In this document: one piece after another, positions 27,282-35,262 of the stretch | How the letters are laid out: every line of letters begins with the position of its first letter | Numbering within the stretch: the stretch's first letter is position 1 | Source: Rhizobiales bacterium SYSU XM002 | GTDB lineage: Bacteria; Pseudomonadota; Alphaproteobacteria; Rhizobiales; Beijerinckiaceae | Assembly: GCA_009846685.1 (NCBI GenBank) | Contig: VWVY01000002.1 | Location: forward strand, 62,001 to 126,000 | Length of the DNA: 64,000 nucleotides | Reading direction: 5' to 3' | Notes under the pieces: model-generated | Databases searched by the model: none | Told to the model about the DNA's origin: nothing | The model's input: the letters and a program-made list of their open reading frames with translations, nothing else | Program-made: the position numbers and the translations under genes

Positions 27282-27761
27282 ATGGCTCACGAATATCGCG
27301 CCAAGGTAACCTGGGAACGGGGCAGCCAGCCTTTCACCGACAACAAGTACTCGCGCGGCCATCTCTGGAGCTTCGATGGCGGTGTCAGCGTGCCTGGTTC
27401 CTCCGCCCCCTCGTCCGTTCCAGTACCCCTCTCGCGCGAGGATGCGGTGGACCCTGAGGAGGCGCTGGTCGCCGCCGTCTCGTCCTGCCACATGCTGTTT
27501 TTCCTCGCCTTCTGCGCGATCAAGGGCTTCCGTGTCGACAGCTATGTCGACGATGCCCTCGGCACAATGACCAAGAACGAGAAGGGCAAGCTCTTCGTCT
27601 CGCATGTCGCGTTGAAGCCGGTCGTCACCTGGTCCGGCGAGAAAAAGCCTACGCTGGAAGAGATCGACCGCATGCACCATCGCGCGCACGACGAATGCTA
27701 CATCGCGAACTCGCTGCGTGCCGAGGTCGAGATCGTTCACACCGAACCCGTTTTCGCCTGA
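27282..27761 (+). CDS. OsmC/Ohr family protein
   Basis: 159 residues. OsmC fold with both redox cysteines of the peroxidase family: VAAVSSCHMLFFLAFC (about residues 61-76) and AHDECYIANSLRA (about residues 131-143). Arg is present near the N-terminus in the expected region. Likely a thiol peroxidase for organic hydroperoxides. It lies inside the gcv operon, 15 bp after gcvH and 12 bp before gcvPA, so it should respond to glycine through the riboswitch. Confidence 0.88.
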   Translation: MAHEYRAKVTWERGSQPFTDNKYSRGHLWSFDGGVSVPGSSAPSSVPVPLSREDAVDPEEALVAAVSSCHMLFFLAFCAIKGFRVDSYVDDALGTMTKNEKGKLFVSHVALKPVVTWSGEKKPTLEEIDRMHHRAHDECYIANSLRAEVEIVHTEPVFA

Positions 27762-27773
27762 GAAGGACGCGCC

Positions 27774-29117
27774 ATGCGTTACCTGCCGCTTTCCGATGCC
27801 GATCGTTCGGCGATGCTCGCCAAGGTCGGCGTGGCCGATATCGACGCGCTGTTCGCCGATATTCCCGCCGACAAGCTGCTCAAAGCTCCGGTTGATCTGC
27901 CACGTCGCAAGGGCGAGATCGAGGTTGAACGGATTCTGGGCCGCATGGCGGCGAAGAACGTTCCGGCCTCGTCCGTGCCGTTCTTCGTCGGCGCGGGAGC
28001 CTATAAGCACCACGTGCCGGCGATGGTCGACCACCTGATCCAGCGCTCGGAATTCCTGACGTCGTATACGCCTTACCAGCCGGAAATTGCGCAGGGCACA
28101 CTACAATATCTCTTCGAGTTCCAGACGCAGGTTGCGGCGCTCACCGGCATGGAGGTCGCTAATGCCTCGATGTACGACGGCTCGACCGGCACCGGCGAAG
28201 CGGTGCTCATGGCGCATCGCGTGACCAAGCGCCGCAAGGCCGTGCTCTCCGGCGGGCTGCATCCGCATTACGCCGAGGTTGTCCGCACGCTCTCGCATAT
28301 GGCGGGGGATGCGGTGGTTGCCGCGAAAGCCTCGCCGAAAGCAGACGAGGATCTGATCGCCCTTCTGGACGACGACACTTCCTGCCTCGTCGTCCAGAAC
28401 CCGGATGTATTCGGCAATGTCCGCGATCTTGCGCCGCTCGCTGTGGCCTGTCAGGCCAGAGGTGCGCTGCTGATCGCAGTGTTCACGGAAGCGGTGTCGC
28501 TCGGCCTTCTTGAAAGCCCCGGCGCGATGGGCGCGGATATCGTCGTTGGTGAAGGCCAGTCGATCGGTAACGGGCTTAATTTCGGCGGTCCTTATGTCGG
28601 CCTCTTCGCTGCCAAGCAGAAATTTATCCGGCAGATGCCGGGTCGCCTCTGCGGTGAGACGGTGGATGCCGAGGGCAAGCGCGGCTTTGTGCTGACCTTG
28701 TCCACGCGCGAACAGCATATCCGTCGCGACAAGGCGACCTCGAACATCTGCACCAATTCGGGGCTCTGCTCGCTCGCCTTCACGATCCACATGACGCTGC
28801 TCGGCGAAGCCGGGCTGACGCGGCTTGCGCGCGTCAACCATGCGAATGCGGTGAAGCTGGCGGACAAGCTCGCCGGCGTGAAGGGTGTGCAGGTGCTCAC
28901 CGAGAGCTTCTTCAACGAGTTCACGATTTCCGTGCCCGGCAAGGCGGTGGACGTCGCCGAAAAGCTGGCGGCGAGGGGCGTTCTCGGCGGTGTGCCGTTC
29001 TCGCGGCTCGCGCCGGAGGCAGGGCTTGATGACCTGCTCATCGTCGCCAACACCGAAGTGAACACGGACGAGGATCGCGAAGCCTTTGTCGCCGCGCTGA
29101 AGGGGGCCGTCGCATGA
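27774..29117 (+). CDS. gcvPA: Glycine dehydrogenase (decarboxylating) subunit 1
   Basis: 447 residues. The N-terminal half of P protein, split from the PLP-carrying half (gcvPB). Seen: [14 protein letters not shown] at the start, [40 protein letters not shown] (about residues 85-105), the [19 protein letters not shown] loop, and [18 protein letters not shown]. With gcvPB it forms the alpha2beta2 glycine decarboxylase. The stop overlaps the start of the next gene by four bases (ATGA). Confidence 0.95.
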   Translation: MRYLPLSDADRSAMLAKVGVADIDALFADIPADKLLKAPVDLPRRKGEIEVERILGRMAAKNVPASSVPFFVGAGAYKHHVPAMVDHLIQRSEFLTSYTPYQPEIAQGTLQYLFEFQTQVAALTGMEVANASMYDGSTGTGEAVLMAHRVTKRRKAVLSGGLHPHYAEVVRTLSHMAGDAVVAAKASPKADEDLIALLDDDTSCLVVQNPDVFGNVRDLAPLAVACQARGALLIAVFTEAVSLGLLESPGAMGADIVVGEGQSIGNGLNFGGPYVGLFAAKQKFIRQMPGRLCGETVDAEGKRGFVLTLSTREQHIRRDKATSNICTNSGLCSLAFTIHMTLLGEAGLTRLARVNHANAVKLADKLAGVKGVQVLTESFFNEFTISVPGKAVDVAEKLAARGVLGGVPFSRLAPEAGLDDLLIVANTEVNTDEDREAFVAALKGAVA

Positions 29118-29503
29118 AGCGCGACATGGAAATCATTCGAACGGTTCTTCTGAAGGTGGAAGAAAAATGCCCGCCCTACGGGAACGAGCGATTTTCGAAG
29201 GATGATTTTCCCGGATACGACTGGATGACCGTCTGGTCACATGCGCGTCTTCTTGAAGATATCGGCTTTTTCCAAGGCGTCTCGCACGAGGTCGGGATCG
29301 ATTGCATCTCGGTTCATGGTCTCTCTTGGGAGGGGCACGAGTTCCTCGAAAGCATTCGTGATCCGGAGACTTGGGAGAAGATAAAGGCGATTGCTCAAGA
29401 ACTGAAAAATTTCGGCATCGGAACAATAAAGACGATATCGAAAATAGATCTGAAGCAGAAAATAAAAGCCAAACTCGAAATCAAAGCAGAACAGGTGGTT
29501 TGA
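29114..29503 (+). CDS. DUF2513 family protein inserted in the gcv operon
   Basis: 129 residues. The N-terminus [16 protein letters not shown] and the central [20 protein letters not shown] ... [20 protein letters not shown] match DUF2513, a winged-helix-like family of unknown function common on phages and genomic islands. The last third is Lys/Ile-rich ([20 protein letters not shown]) and its codons (AAA, ATA, AAT) are much more AT-rich than the flanking gcvP genes. ATG 29114 overlaps the gcvPA stop, and the stop is 1 base before gcvPB, so translation is coupled on both sides. Horizontal origin is inferred from composition and family distribution. It could regulate or merely hitch-hike. Confidence 0.75.
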   Translation: MKRDMEIIRTVLLKVEEKCPPYGNERFSKDDFPGYDWMTVWSHARLLEDIGFFQGVSHEVGIDCISVHGLSWEGHEFLESIRDPETWEKIKAIAQELKNFGIGTIKTISKIDLKQKIKAKLEIKAEQVV

Positions 29504-29504
29504 G

Positions 29505-31076
29505 ATGCTCAACAATCAGGGACGTCCCACCGCGCCGGGCGAAACCATCACTGCCAAGCCAGCGACCTTCACCGGTAACAAGGCGTTGCAGGTCGAGGAG
29601 GCGCTGCTTTTCGAGATCGGTCGTGCCGATGTTACCGGCGTCGATCTCGACGAGCCGGAAGCCTTCACGCCCCGCCTCGGCGGGCTGGAGCGCAAGGGTG
29701 CCATCGGTCTCGTCGGCCTTTCGGAGCCGGAGGCGATGCGTCATTACGTGCGCCTCTCCCAGAAGAACTATGGCATCGATACCGGCCTCTTCCCGCTCGG
29801 CTCCTGCACGATGAAGCATAACCCGCGCCTCAACGAGAAGATGGCGCGGCTGCCGGGCTTCGGCGATATCCATCCGCTCCAGCCGCAATCGACCGTGCAG
29901 GGCGCGCTCGACCTCATCGCGGAACTCGCGCGCTACCTGATGGTGCTCACCGGCACCAGGGCGGTTGCTATGTCCCCCAAGGCCGGCGCACACGGCGAGC
30001 TTGCCGGCATGATGGCGATCAAGGCGGCGATCGAGGCGAAAGGCGAGGCCGCGACACGCAAGGTGGTGCTGGTGCCGGAGAGTGCGCATGGCACCAACCC
30101 GGCGACCGCCGCGCTGATCGGCTTCGAGGTGAAACCCGTCCCGGCGCGCGACGACGGGACCGTCCATGTCGCGGATGTAAAGGCGCTGCTCGGCCCCGAT
30201 GTCGCGGCCATCATGCTGACGAACCCGAACACCTGCGGCATTTTCGAGCCGCAGGTTGTTGAAATCGCCAGGGCGATGCACGAGGCCGGCGCTTATTTCT
30301 ACTGCGACGGCGCGAACTTCAACGCCATCGTGGGCAAGGCAAAGCCCGGCGATCTTGGTATCGACGCAATGCACATCAACCTGCACAAGACCTTCTCGAC
30401 CCCGCATGGCGGCGGCGGGCCGGGTGCGGGGCCGGTGGTGCTCTCGGAGCGGCTCGCGCCCTTCGCGCCGGTACCCTTCATCCGCGAGGCTGGCGGGCGG
30501 CTCGAGCTCGTCGAGCATTGCGCTGGGGCGGGCGATGCGAAGCCCTTCGGCCGCGTCACCGCTTTTCACGGCCAGATGGGCATGTATGTTCGCGCGCTCG
30601 CCTATATGCTCTCTCACGGCTCGGATGGCATGAAGCAGGCATCGGAGGATGCGGTGCTCTCCGCGAACTATATCCGTGCCGGGCTTGACGACCTGATGTC
30701 GGTGCCGTTCCCGGATCATCCGGCGATGCACGAGGCGCTTTTCGACGATACATGGCTCAAGGATACCGGTGTCACGACGCTCGACTTCGCGAAGGCGATG
30801 ATCGACGAGGGGTACCACCCGATGACGATGTATTTCCCGCTCGTTGTCCACGGCGCCATGCTGATTGAGCCGACCGAAAGCGAAAGCCGCGCCTCACTCG
30901 ATCTTTTCATCATGGCATTGCGCGATCTTGCGATGCGGGCCAAGCGCGGCGAGACCGAGCGCTTCGCCAGCGCACCGTTCCATGCGCCGCGTCGCCGGCT
31001 CGACGAGACACGGGCAGCCCGCAATCCCATCCTCAAGTGGATGCCGCCGCAGCCGGTGCAGCAGGCAGCCGAGTGA
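29505..31076 (+). CDS. gcvPB: Glycine dehydrogenase (decarboxylating) subunit 2
   Basis: 523 residues, the PLP-bearing half of P protein. PLP-lysine in MHINLHKTFSTPHGGGGPGA (about residues 290-305). Also YGIDTGLFPLGSCTMKHNPR (about residues 87-106), VPESAHGTNPATAA and NPNTCGIFEPQV. With gcvPA it decarboxylates glycine onto lipoyl H protein. ATG 29505 lies 1 base past the DUF2513 stop. Last gene of the operon, followed by a strong terminator. Confidence 0.96.
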   Translation: MLNNQGRPTAPGETITAKPATFTGNKALQVEEALLFEIGRADVTGVDLDEPEAFTPRLGGLERKGAIGLVGLSEPEAMRHYVRLSQKNYGIDTGLFPLGSCTMKHNPRLNEKMARLPGFGDIHPLQPQSTVQGALDLIAELARYLMVLTGTRAVAMSPKAGAHGELAGMMAIKAAIEAKGEAATRKVVLVPESAHGTNPATAALIGFEVKPVPARDDGTVHVADVKALLGPDVAAIMLTNPNTCGIFEPQVVEIARAMHEAGAYFYCDGANFNAIVGKAKPGDLGIDAMHINLHKTFSTPHGGGGPGAGPVVLSERLAPFAPVPFIREAGGRLELVEHCAGAGDAKPFGRVTAFHGQMGMYVRALAYMLSHGSDGMKQASEDAVLSANYIRAGLDDLMSVPFPDHPAMHEALFDDTWLKDTGVTTLDFAKAMIDEGYHPMTMYFPLVVHGAMLIEPTESESRASLDLFIMALRDLAMRAKRGETERFASAPFHAPRRRLDETRAARNPILKWMPPQPVQQAAE

Positions 31077-31082
31077 CGCGAA

Positions 31083-31105
31083 GGCCGGGGAGACCCGGCC
31101 TTTTT
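31083..31105 (+). terminator. Rho-independent terminator of the gcv operon
   Basis: Perfect GGCCGGG / CCCGGCC stem with a GAGA-type loop followed by TTTTT, 6 bases past the gcvPB stop. Confidence 0.9.
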
Positions 31106-31149
31106 CATGATACCCGCATCGCCGGAGCGAGTTCGGAAAGGAACGTCGG

Positions 31150-31530
31150 ATGGATCTCGAAACGCTGGTCAGCCGCTATTGCGAGGCCTGGTTTCACCCC
31201 GAGGCGACCGAGCGCCGTCGGTTGTTGACCGAGGCGTTCGAGCCCGACGGCGTCTACGTCGATCCGGGTGTCCGCGTCGAGGGGCGTGAGGCCCTTCTCG
31301 CTCATATCGACAGAGTGATCGCCGATCGCCCCGGATTCGCGCTCGAACGCGCCGGGCTTGTCGATGAGCACCACGGTTTTCTTCGCTTCGGCTGGCGGAG
31401 ACTCGGTGCGGGCGGCTTCCGCAGCCCGGAATGCATCGATATCTGTCAGGTCTCGCGGGGCGGCAAGCTGGCGCTTGTCATCGGCTTCTTCGGGCCGATG
31501 AAGGGGCTGCCCGAGATCACATCCCCCTGA
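31150..31530 (+). CDS. NTF2-like/SnoaL-fold protein
   Basis: 126 residues. Layout of a SnoaL-like domain: helix LETLVSRYCEAWFHPEATER, then AFEPDGVYVDPGVRVEGREALLAHI, then beta strands ending FRSPECIDICQVS...KLALVIGFFGPM. Members bind small ligands or act as isomerases; no catalytic residue can be assigned. Its last 14 bases overlap the 3' end of the convergent hydrolase gene. Confidence 0.75.
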   Translation: MDLETLVSRYCEAWFHPEATERRRLLTEAFEPDGVYVDPGVRVEGREALLAHIDRVIADRPGFALERAGLVDEHHGFLRFGWRRLGAGGFRSPECIDICQVSRGGKLALVIGFFGPMKGLPEITSP

Positions 31531-32314
31531 AGATACCCATCACCCGGCTGATGGCGTCCGCACGCGCCTCCGGATGGGTGCCGATGGTCACCGTACCGGA
31601 GCCGTTTTTCGAGAATGCGGCCTTGCGCGTCCGCAGCGGCAGGCTGGGATGATCGAAATCATGATGCGCCCCGTCGTAGCCGATGAAGCGCGCGCCGGGC
31701 AGCGAGCGGCAAGGTTCCGGCGCGGTCCAGTCGTCTGCGAGGCCATGCAGGATCGTGAGCGGAATCCGTGCACGGAAGTCCTCTTCGGCCATCGCTTTAC
31801 AGCCGGGATAGAAGGCAACCGCCTGCCGGAATTCGACGCCTTTCGGCGCGCGGATCGTCCGGCTCGCCGAGAGAACGGAGGTGCCGCCGTTCGACCAGCC
31901 GAGGAGACCAATCCGGTTCCGGTCGACATCCGATCGCGAAGCGAGCCATTCGGCGGTGGCGAAGGCATCGTAAGCGCGATCCTTGGAGCGGACGTCGCGG
32001 TCGCGGACATTGCATTGCGAGCCAAGACCCCGCGAAGAAAAGCTTTCGGGAAAAACCACGATGAAACCGGCCGCTTGCAGGCGGTCGGCCCAATCGGCAT
32101 GACGAGGGTTGAGCCCCCGGGAACCCGCCAGTCCGCCACAGCCGTGCAACGCCACCACGGCCGGGAAGGGGCCTGATCCGCCAGGCTTGAACATCAGCGC
32201 GCGCAGGCGGACGTTGTTACGGCCTGGAATGTCCACCCATTCCTGCGCCTGCGCGAGGGACAGGGCGTAGAGCCCGAAACCAATGACAACCACAACGCGG
32301 AAGAAAAACGACAT
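31517..32314 (-). CDS. Secreted dienelactone-hydrolase-like alpha/beta hydrolase
   Basis: 265 residues with a signal peptide (FFFRVVVVIGFGLYALSLAQA). Alpha/beta-hydrolase features: oxyanion-loop region VVALHGCGG (about residues 53-61), nucleophile elbow GLLGWSNGGTS (about residues 137-147, Ser in GWSNG), Asp in HGLADDWT and the catalytic His in YDGAHHDFDH. Closest to the dienelactone-hydrolase superfamily; real substrate unknown. ATG 32314 chosen at the signal peptide. The same-strand frame continues upstream through atpF only as a shadow. Confidence 0.83.
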   Translation of the reverse strand: MSFFFRVVVVIGFGLYALSLAQAQEWVDIPGRNNVRLRALMFKPGGSGPFPAVVALHGCGGLAGSRGLNPRHADWADRLQAAGFIVVFPESFSSRGLGSQCNVRDRDVRSKDRAYDAFATAEWLASRSDVDRNRIGLLGWSNGGTSVLSASRTIRAPKGVEFRQAVAFYPGCKAMAEEDFRARIPLTILHGLADDWTAPEPCRSLPGARFIGYDGAHHDFDHPSLPLRTRKAAFSKNGSGTVTIGTHPEARADAISRVMGIFRGM

Positions 32315-32359
32315 CGGAGATACCTTTCTCGAATCATCATGCCGCACCGGGCCAACCAG

Positions 32360-32398
32360 AAAATAAAAAAGGCCGCTCGAAAGCGACCTTTTTGCGTC
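32360..32398 (-). terminator. Terminator of the ATP synthase F0 operon
   Basis: AAAAAAGGCCGCT-CGAA-AGCGACCTTTTT: near-perfect stem with an A-run on one side and a T-run on the other, so it can work in both directions. It lies just past the atpF stop and before the hydrolase gene. Confidence 0.75.
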
Positions 32399-32414
32399 AA
32401 ACCTGAAGGAAGGC

Positions 32415-32885
32415 TCAGTTAAGCTGCGCCTTAACTTCCTTGAGGCCGGCCGTAAATGCCTCATCGCCCTTGCTGGCAGTGAGGATCGACGCGGCAGCCT
32501 TGGCCGCGAGATCGACGGCGGCGGAGCGGACCTCGGCGGTCGCCAGCGATTCGGCCTGTTGGATCTTGAGTTCGGCCTGTGCGGTGCGGCGCTTGACGAA
32601 GTCCTCGAGCTTGGCCTTGGCGTCGGCCTCGAGGCGCTTGGCCTCATCCTTGGCGGCGGCGACAATCTCGGCGGCTTCCTTCTCGGCGGCAGCGCGCTTC
32701 GCTTCGTAGGTCTTGAGCAGCGCGGCAGCTTCGGCACGCAGGCGCTCGGCCTCGTTCAGCTGCGCCGCGATCTTCTCGCCGCGTGAATCGATGCCGGCGA
32801 GCAGCTTGCGGGGAACGCCGAGGTAAGCGAGCAGCCCGATGAAGATAAAGAAGGAGGCGCCAACCCAGAATTCTGCGGTCATCAT
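32415..32885 (-). CDS. atpF: F0F1 ATP synthase subunit b
   Basis: 156 residues: N-terminal membrane helix (EFWVGASFFIFIGLLAYLGVP) and a long Ala/Glu/Lys-rich coiled coil forming the peripheral stalk. Last gene of the F0 cluster. Start is one of two adjacent ATGs (32885 or 32882). Pairs with the related b' subunit encoded 14 bases upstream. Confidence 0.95.
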   Translation of the reverse strand: MMTAEFWVGASFFIFIGLLAYLGVPRKLLAGIDSRGEKIAAQLNEAERLRAEAAALLKTYEAKRAAAEKEAAEIVAAAKDEAKRLEADAKAKLEDFVKRRTAQAELKIQQAESLATAEVRSAAVDLAAKAAASILTASKGDEAFTAGLKEVKAQLN

Positions 32886-32898
32886 GGGACGTCCTCCT

Positions 32899-33456
32899 TT
32901 ATTCGCCGCGCGCGGAAGTGACGGCCTTGCCGATCGCAGCCGCGGTGGGGGCCTTGCCAGTTAGCGTCTCGACCATCGCCGAAACAGCATCCTTGGCAAT
33001 ATCGTCGACATTAGCCATGGCCTTCGCCTTGGTCTCGGCGATGGCCGTCTCGGCCGCAACCATCTTGGCGGAAAGCTCCTGCTCGACCTTCTGCCGCTTG
33101 GTGTCGATCTCTTTCGAGCTCTTGGCGCGGGCTTCGGCTGCAATGGCTTGCGCGTTGGTCTTGGCCTTGGCGAGGGCCTGCTCGAGCGCGGCAGCTTCCG
33201 CTTCCGACGCCTTCTGGGCGGCGGCGGCATCGCCCAGCGCCCTCTCGATCGTCCCCTCGCGCTCGGCCATGATGGAGGCGATGCGCGGCAGCGCGACCTT
33301 GCTCATCAGGACATAGAGCGTGGTGAAGGTCACCGCGAGCCAGAAGAGCTGGCCAGCGAAGGTGGAACTGTCAAAGGGCGGAAACGCGCCGCCGTCCGCC
33401 GCGAAGGCGGGGGTGACGGTCGCTGCCACGATGAACGGCGTGACGATATGACGCAT
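32899..33456 (-). CDS. atpG: F0F1 ATP synthase subunit b'
   Basis: 185 residues. N-terminal Ala-rich leader, then membrane helix FAGQLFWLAVTFTTLYVLMSKVALPRI (about residues 33-58), then a coiled coil. This second b-type subunit (b', named atpG or atpX) is found in alphaproteobacteria and phototrophs, forming a bb' stalk. ATG 33456 is chosen; an upstream in-frame extension to 33516 lacks homology. Preceded by two hairpins that separate it from atpE. Confidence 0.93.
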   Translation of the reverse strand: MRHIVTPFIVAATVTPAFAADGGAFPPFDSSTFAGQLFWLAVTFTTLYVLMSKVALPRIASIMAEREGTIERALGDAAAAQKASEAEAAALEQALAKAKTNAQAIAAEARAKSSKEIDTKRQKVEQELSAKMVAAETAIAETKAKAMANVDDIAKDAVSAMVETLTGKAPTAAAIGKAVTSARGE

Positions 33457-33506
33457 CGAGCGCTCCCGAGCATTGGAACAGAAGGCCCGCCACCGGGGCA
33501 GGCGAG

Positions 33507-33558
33507 GGGGTGGCAAGCGGCCACCCCGGATCTTTCGTGCGACGGCCCGGTCGGGCCG
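33507..33558 (-). other. Two hairpins between atpE and atpG
   Basis: GGGGTGGC-AAGCG-GCCACCCC (33507-33527) and CGGCCCG-GT-CGGGCCG (33543-33558), both perfect, in the 109-bp gap after atpE. Neither has a T-run. Such structures stabilise or partly terminate the upstream message, which would favour the high copy number of subunit c. Confidence 0.5.
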
Positions 33559-33565
33559 CCCCGGC

Positions 33566-33808
33566 TTACTTCACGACGAAGAGCAGGATCAGCGCGACGA
33601 CGAACGCGAAGATGCCGAGACCTTCCGCGAGCGCCGCACCGATGAACGCGCGGCCGAACTGGCCGTCGGCAGCCGACGGGTTGCGCAGCGCGCCCGACAG
33701 GAAGTTGCCGAAGATGGCGCCGACGCCGACGGCGGCGAGGCCCATGCCGATGGCGGCGAGGCCGGCACCGAGATACTTACCGAGGGTTGCGGCAGCTACG
33801 AGTTCCAT
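33566..33808 (-). CDS. atpE: F0F1 ATP synthase subunit c
   Basis: 80 residues, two membrane helices. Helix 1 has the Gly/Ala pattern [21 protein letters not shown], then the polar loop (RNPSAADG), and helix 2 carries the proton-binding Glu in [23 protein letters not shown] 33808 has AAGGAG at ideal distance; ATG 33814 abuts the AAGGAG and is less likely. Forms the rotating c-ring. Confidence 0.96.
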   Translation of the reverse strand: MELVAAATLGKYLGAGLAAIGMGLAAVGVGAIFGNFLSGALRNPSAADGQFGRAFIGAALAEGLGIFAFVVALILLFVVK

Positions 33809-33868
33809 TTTCATCTCCTTGGTGGAACAGGCAAAAGGGGGAAAGTTTCTCCGGATGCAACTTCCGGC

Positions 33869-34627
33869 TCAGTGGCCCGGATGCAACGCATCGTTGAGGT
33901 AGACGCAGGTCAGGATCGTGAAGACATAGGCCTGCAGGAAAGCGACGAGGAATTCGAGCGCGGTCAGCGCCACTGCAGTGAGCAGCGGCAGCGGCGCGAG
34001 GATGCTCGCGGCGCCGGCTCCCAGCAGACCGACCGTGAAAGCGCCGAACAGCTTGAGCGCGACGTGGCCGGCAAGCATGTTGCCGAAGAGACGCAGCGCG
34101 AGGCTGATCGGGCGCGAGAGGAACGAGATGATCTCGATCAGGACGATAAACGGCAGCAGCAAGGCCGGCAGGCCCGATGGCACGAAGAGGTGCAGGAAAT
34201 GCGTGCCGTGATTGACGACGCCGGCGACGATGACCGTGCCGATCACCAGAAGCGCGAAAGCGGCGGTGACGATGATATGGCTCGTGACCGTGAAGGAGCC
34301 GGGGATCAGGCCGAGGAAATTTGCGGTGAGCACGAACATGAACAGCGTGAACACCAGCGGGAAGAAGCGCATGCCTTCCTTGCCGGTAACGCCGGTAAGG
34401 ATGTTCGCGACGAATTCGTAGGACATTTCCGCCAGCGTCTGGAGCCGGCCCGGAACGATAGAACGCTTCGAGGTGCCGATCAGCGTGATGAGGCTCACCA
34501 CGGCGACGACGATCACCATCCAAAGCGAGGAGTTCGTGAAGGAAAGGTCGAGGCCGAAAAGCTTGAACTCAGCGATCTTCGCGATTTCAAACTGGTGCAT
34601 CGGATCGATTGCATTCCCGCTTGCCAC
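33869..34627 (-). CDS. atpB: F0F1 ATP synthase subunit a
   Basis: 252 residues, five or six membrane helices. The essential Arg lies in [20 protein letters not shown] (about residues 165-185), and the C-terminal helix [26 protein letters not shown] is typical. Forms the proton half-channels against the c-ring. 14 bases after atpI. Confidence 0.96.
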   Translation of the reverse strand: MASGNAIDPMHQFEIAKIAEFKLFGLDLSFTNSSLWMVIVVAVVSLITLIGTSKRSIVPGRLQTLAEMSYEFVANILTGVTGKEGMRFFPLVFTLFMFVLTANFLGLIPGSFTVTSHIIVTAAFALLVIGTVIVAGVVNHGTHFLHLFVPSGLPALLLPFIVLIEIISFLSRPISLALRLFGNMLAGHVALKLFGAFTVGLLGAGAASILAPLPLLTAVALTALEFLVAFLQAYVFTILTCVYLNDALHPGH

Positions 34628-34640
34628 GTCCGCTCTTCCT

Positions 34641-35039
34641 TCATTCGCCTGCGCCGGAGGCGCTGTTTTTGCTGTCCTTCGCCGACTGTCCCGGCTTGCG
34701 GGTCGCCATGCGATAGACGTTCCAGAACCCTGCCGCCATGCCCATCATCAAGAAGATGATGAGAAAAAGCGGCGATGTTCCTGCCTGCCGGTCGATCAGA
34801 TAGCCGATCCCGCAACCGACAAGAACCCCCGAGACCAGTTCCGATCCGGCCCGGAGGCCCATGCCCAGTGCTCCGCCGTTCGAAGTCGGATCGGAACGAG
34901 CCTTGTTCCGGTCGCCCTCGGCCGCATGGGCATCCCCGATGCCGGCCTTGAGTGCTTCGAGGCGCAAGCGGAGTTGCTCGGCTTCGGCGATCGGATCCTT
35001 CGGGCCCGTGGCGGGCGACTTCGGCTCCGGTTCGCGCAT
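34641..35039 (-). CDS. atpI: ATP synthase accessory protein AtpI/AtpZ
   Basis: 132 residues: disordered charged N-terminus, two membrane helices (about residues 62-82 and 88-108) with [20 protein letters not shown] between, and a Lys/Ser-rich tail. Matches the AtpI/AtpZ type that starts the F0 operon in alphaproteobacteria and may help c-ring assembly or Mg2+ uptake. The first gene of the operon, 224 bp downstream of smc. Confidence 0.88.
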   Translation of the reverse strand: MREPEPKSPATGPKDPIAEAEQLRLRLEALKAGIGDAHAAEGDRNKARSDPTSNGGALGMGLRAGSELVSGVLVGCGIGYLIDRQAGTSPLFLIIFLMMGMAAGFWNVYRMATRKPGQSAKDSKNSASGAGE

Positions 35040-35262
35040 CGCGTCCCAACACCTTGTCCTGAAGACCGGAGCGCATACCCCGGCGCATGACAGATCGAAA
35101 CGAGAACCGGAAACCCCGGATATCGTCGAGGCGCTGTTAATCAGGCGGAAATCGGTGTGTCAAGGTGAGATCGTGGCATAAGGGGGGCAAGCGGGCTCAG
35201 GCAATAGTCCAACATCGTCCTGTTGTTGCCGCATTGCAGCACGAAACGCGGCGCAGGAGGCT

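Noticed and set aside
29114-29503. Prophage or mobile island because of the DUF2513 gene
   Set aside because: No integrase, portal, capsid, repeats or attachment sites around it; flanking genes are core gcv genes.
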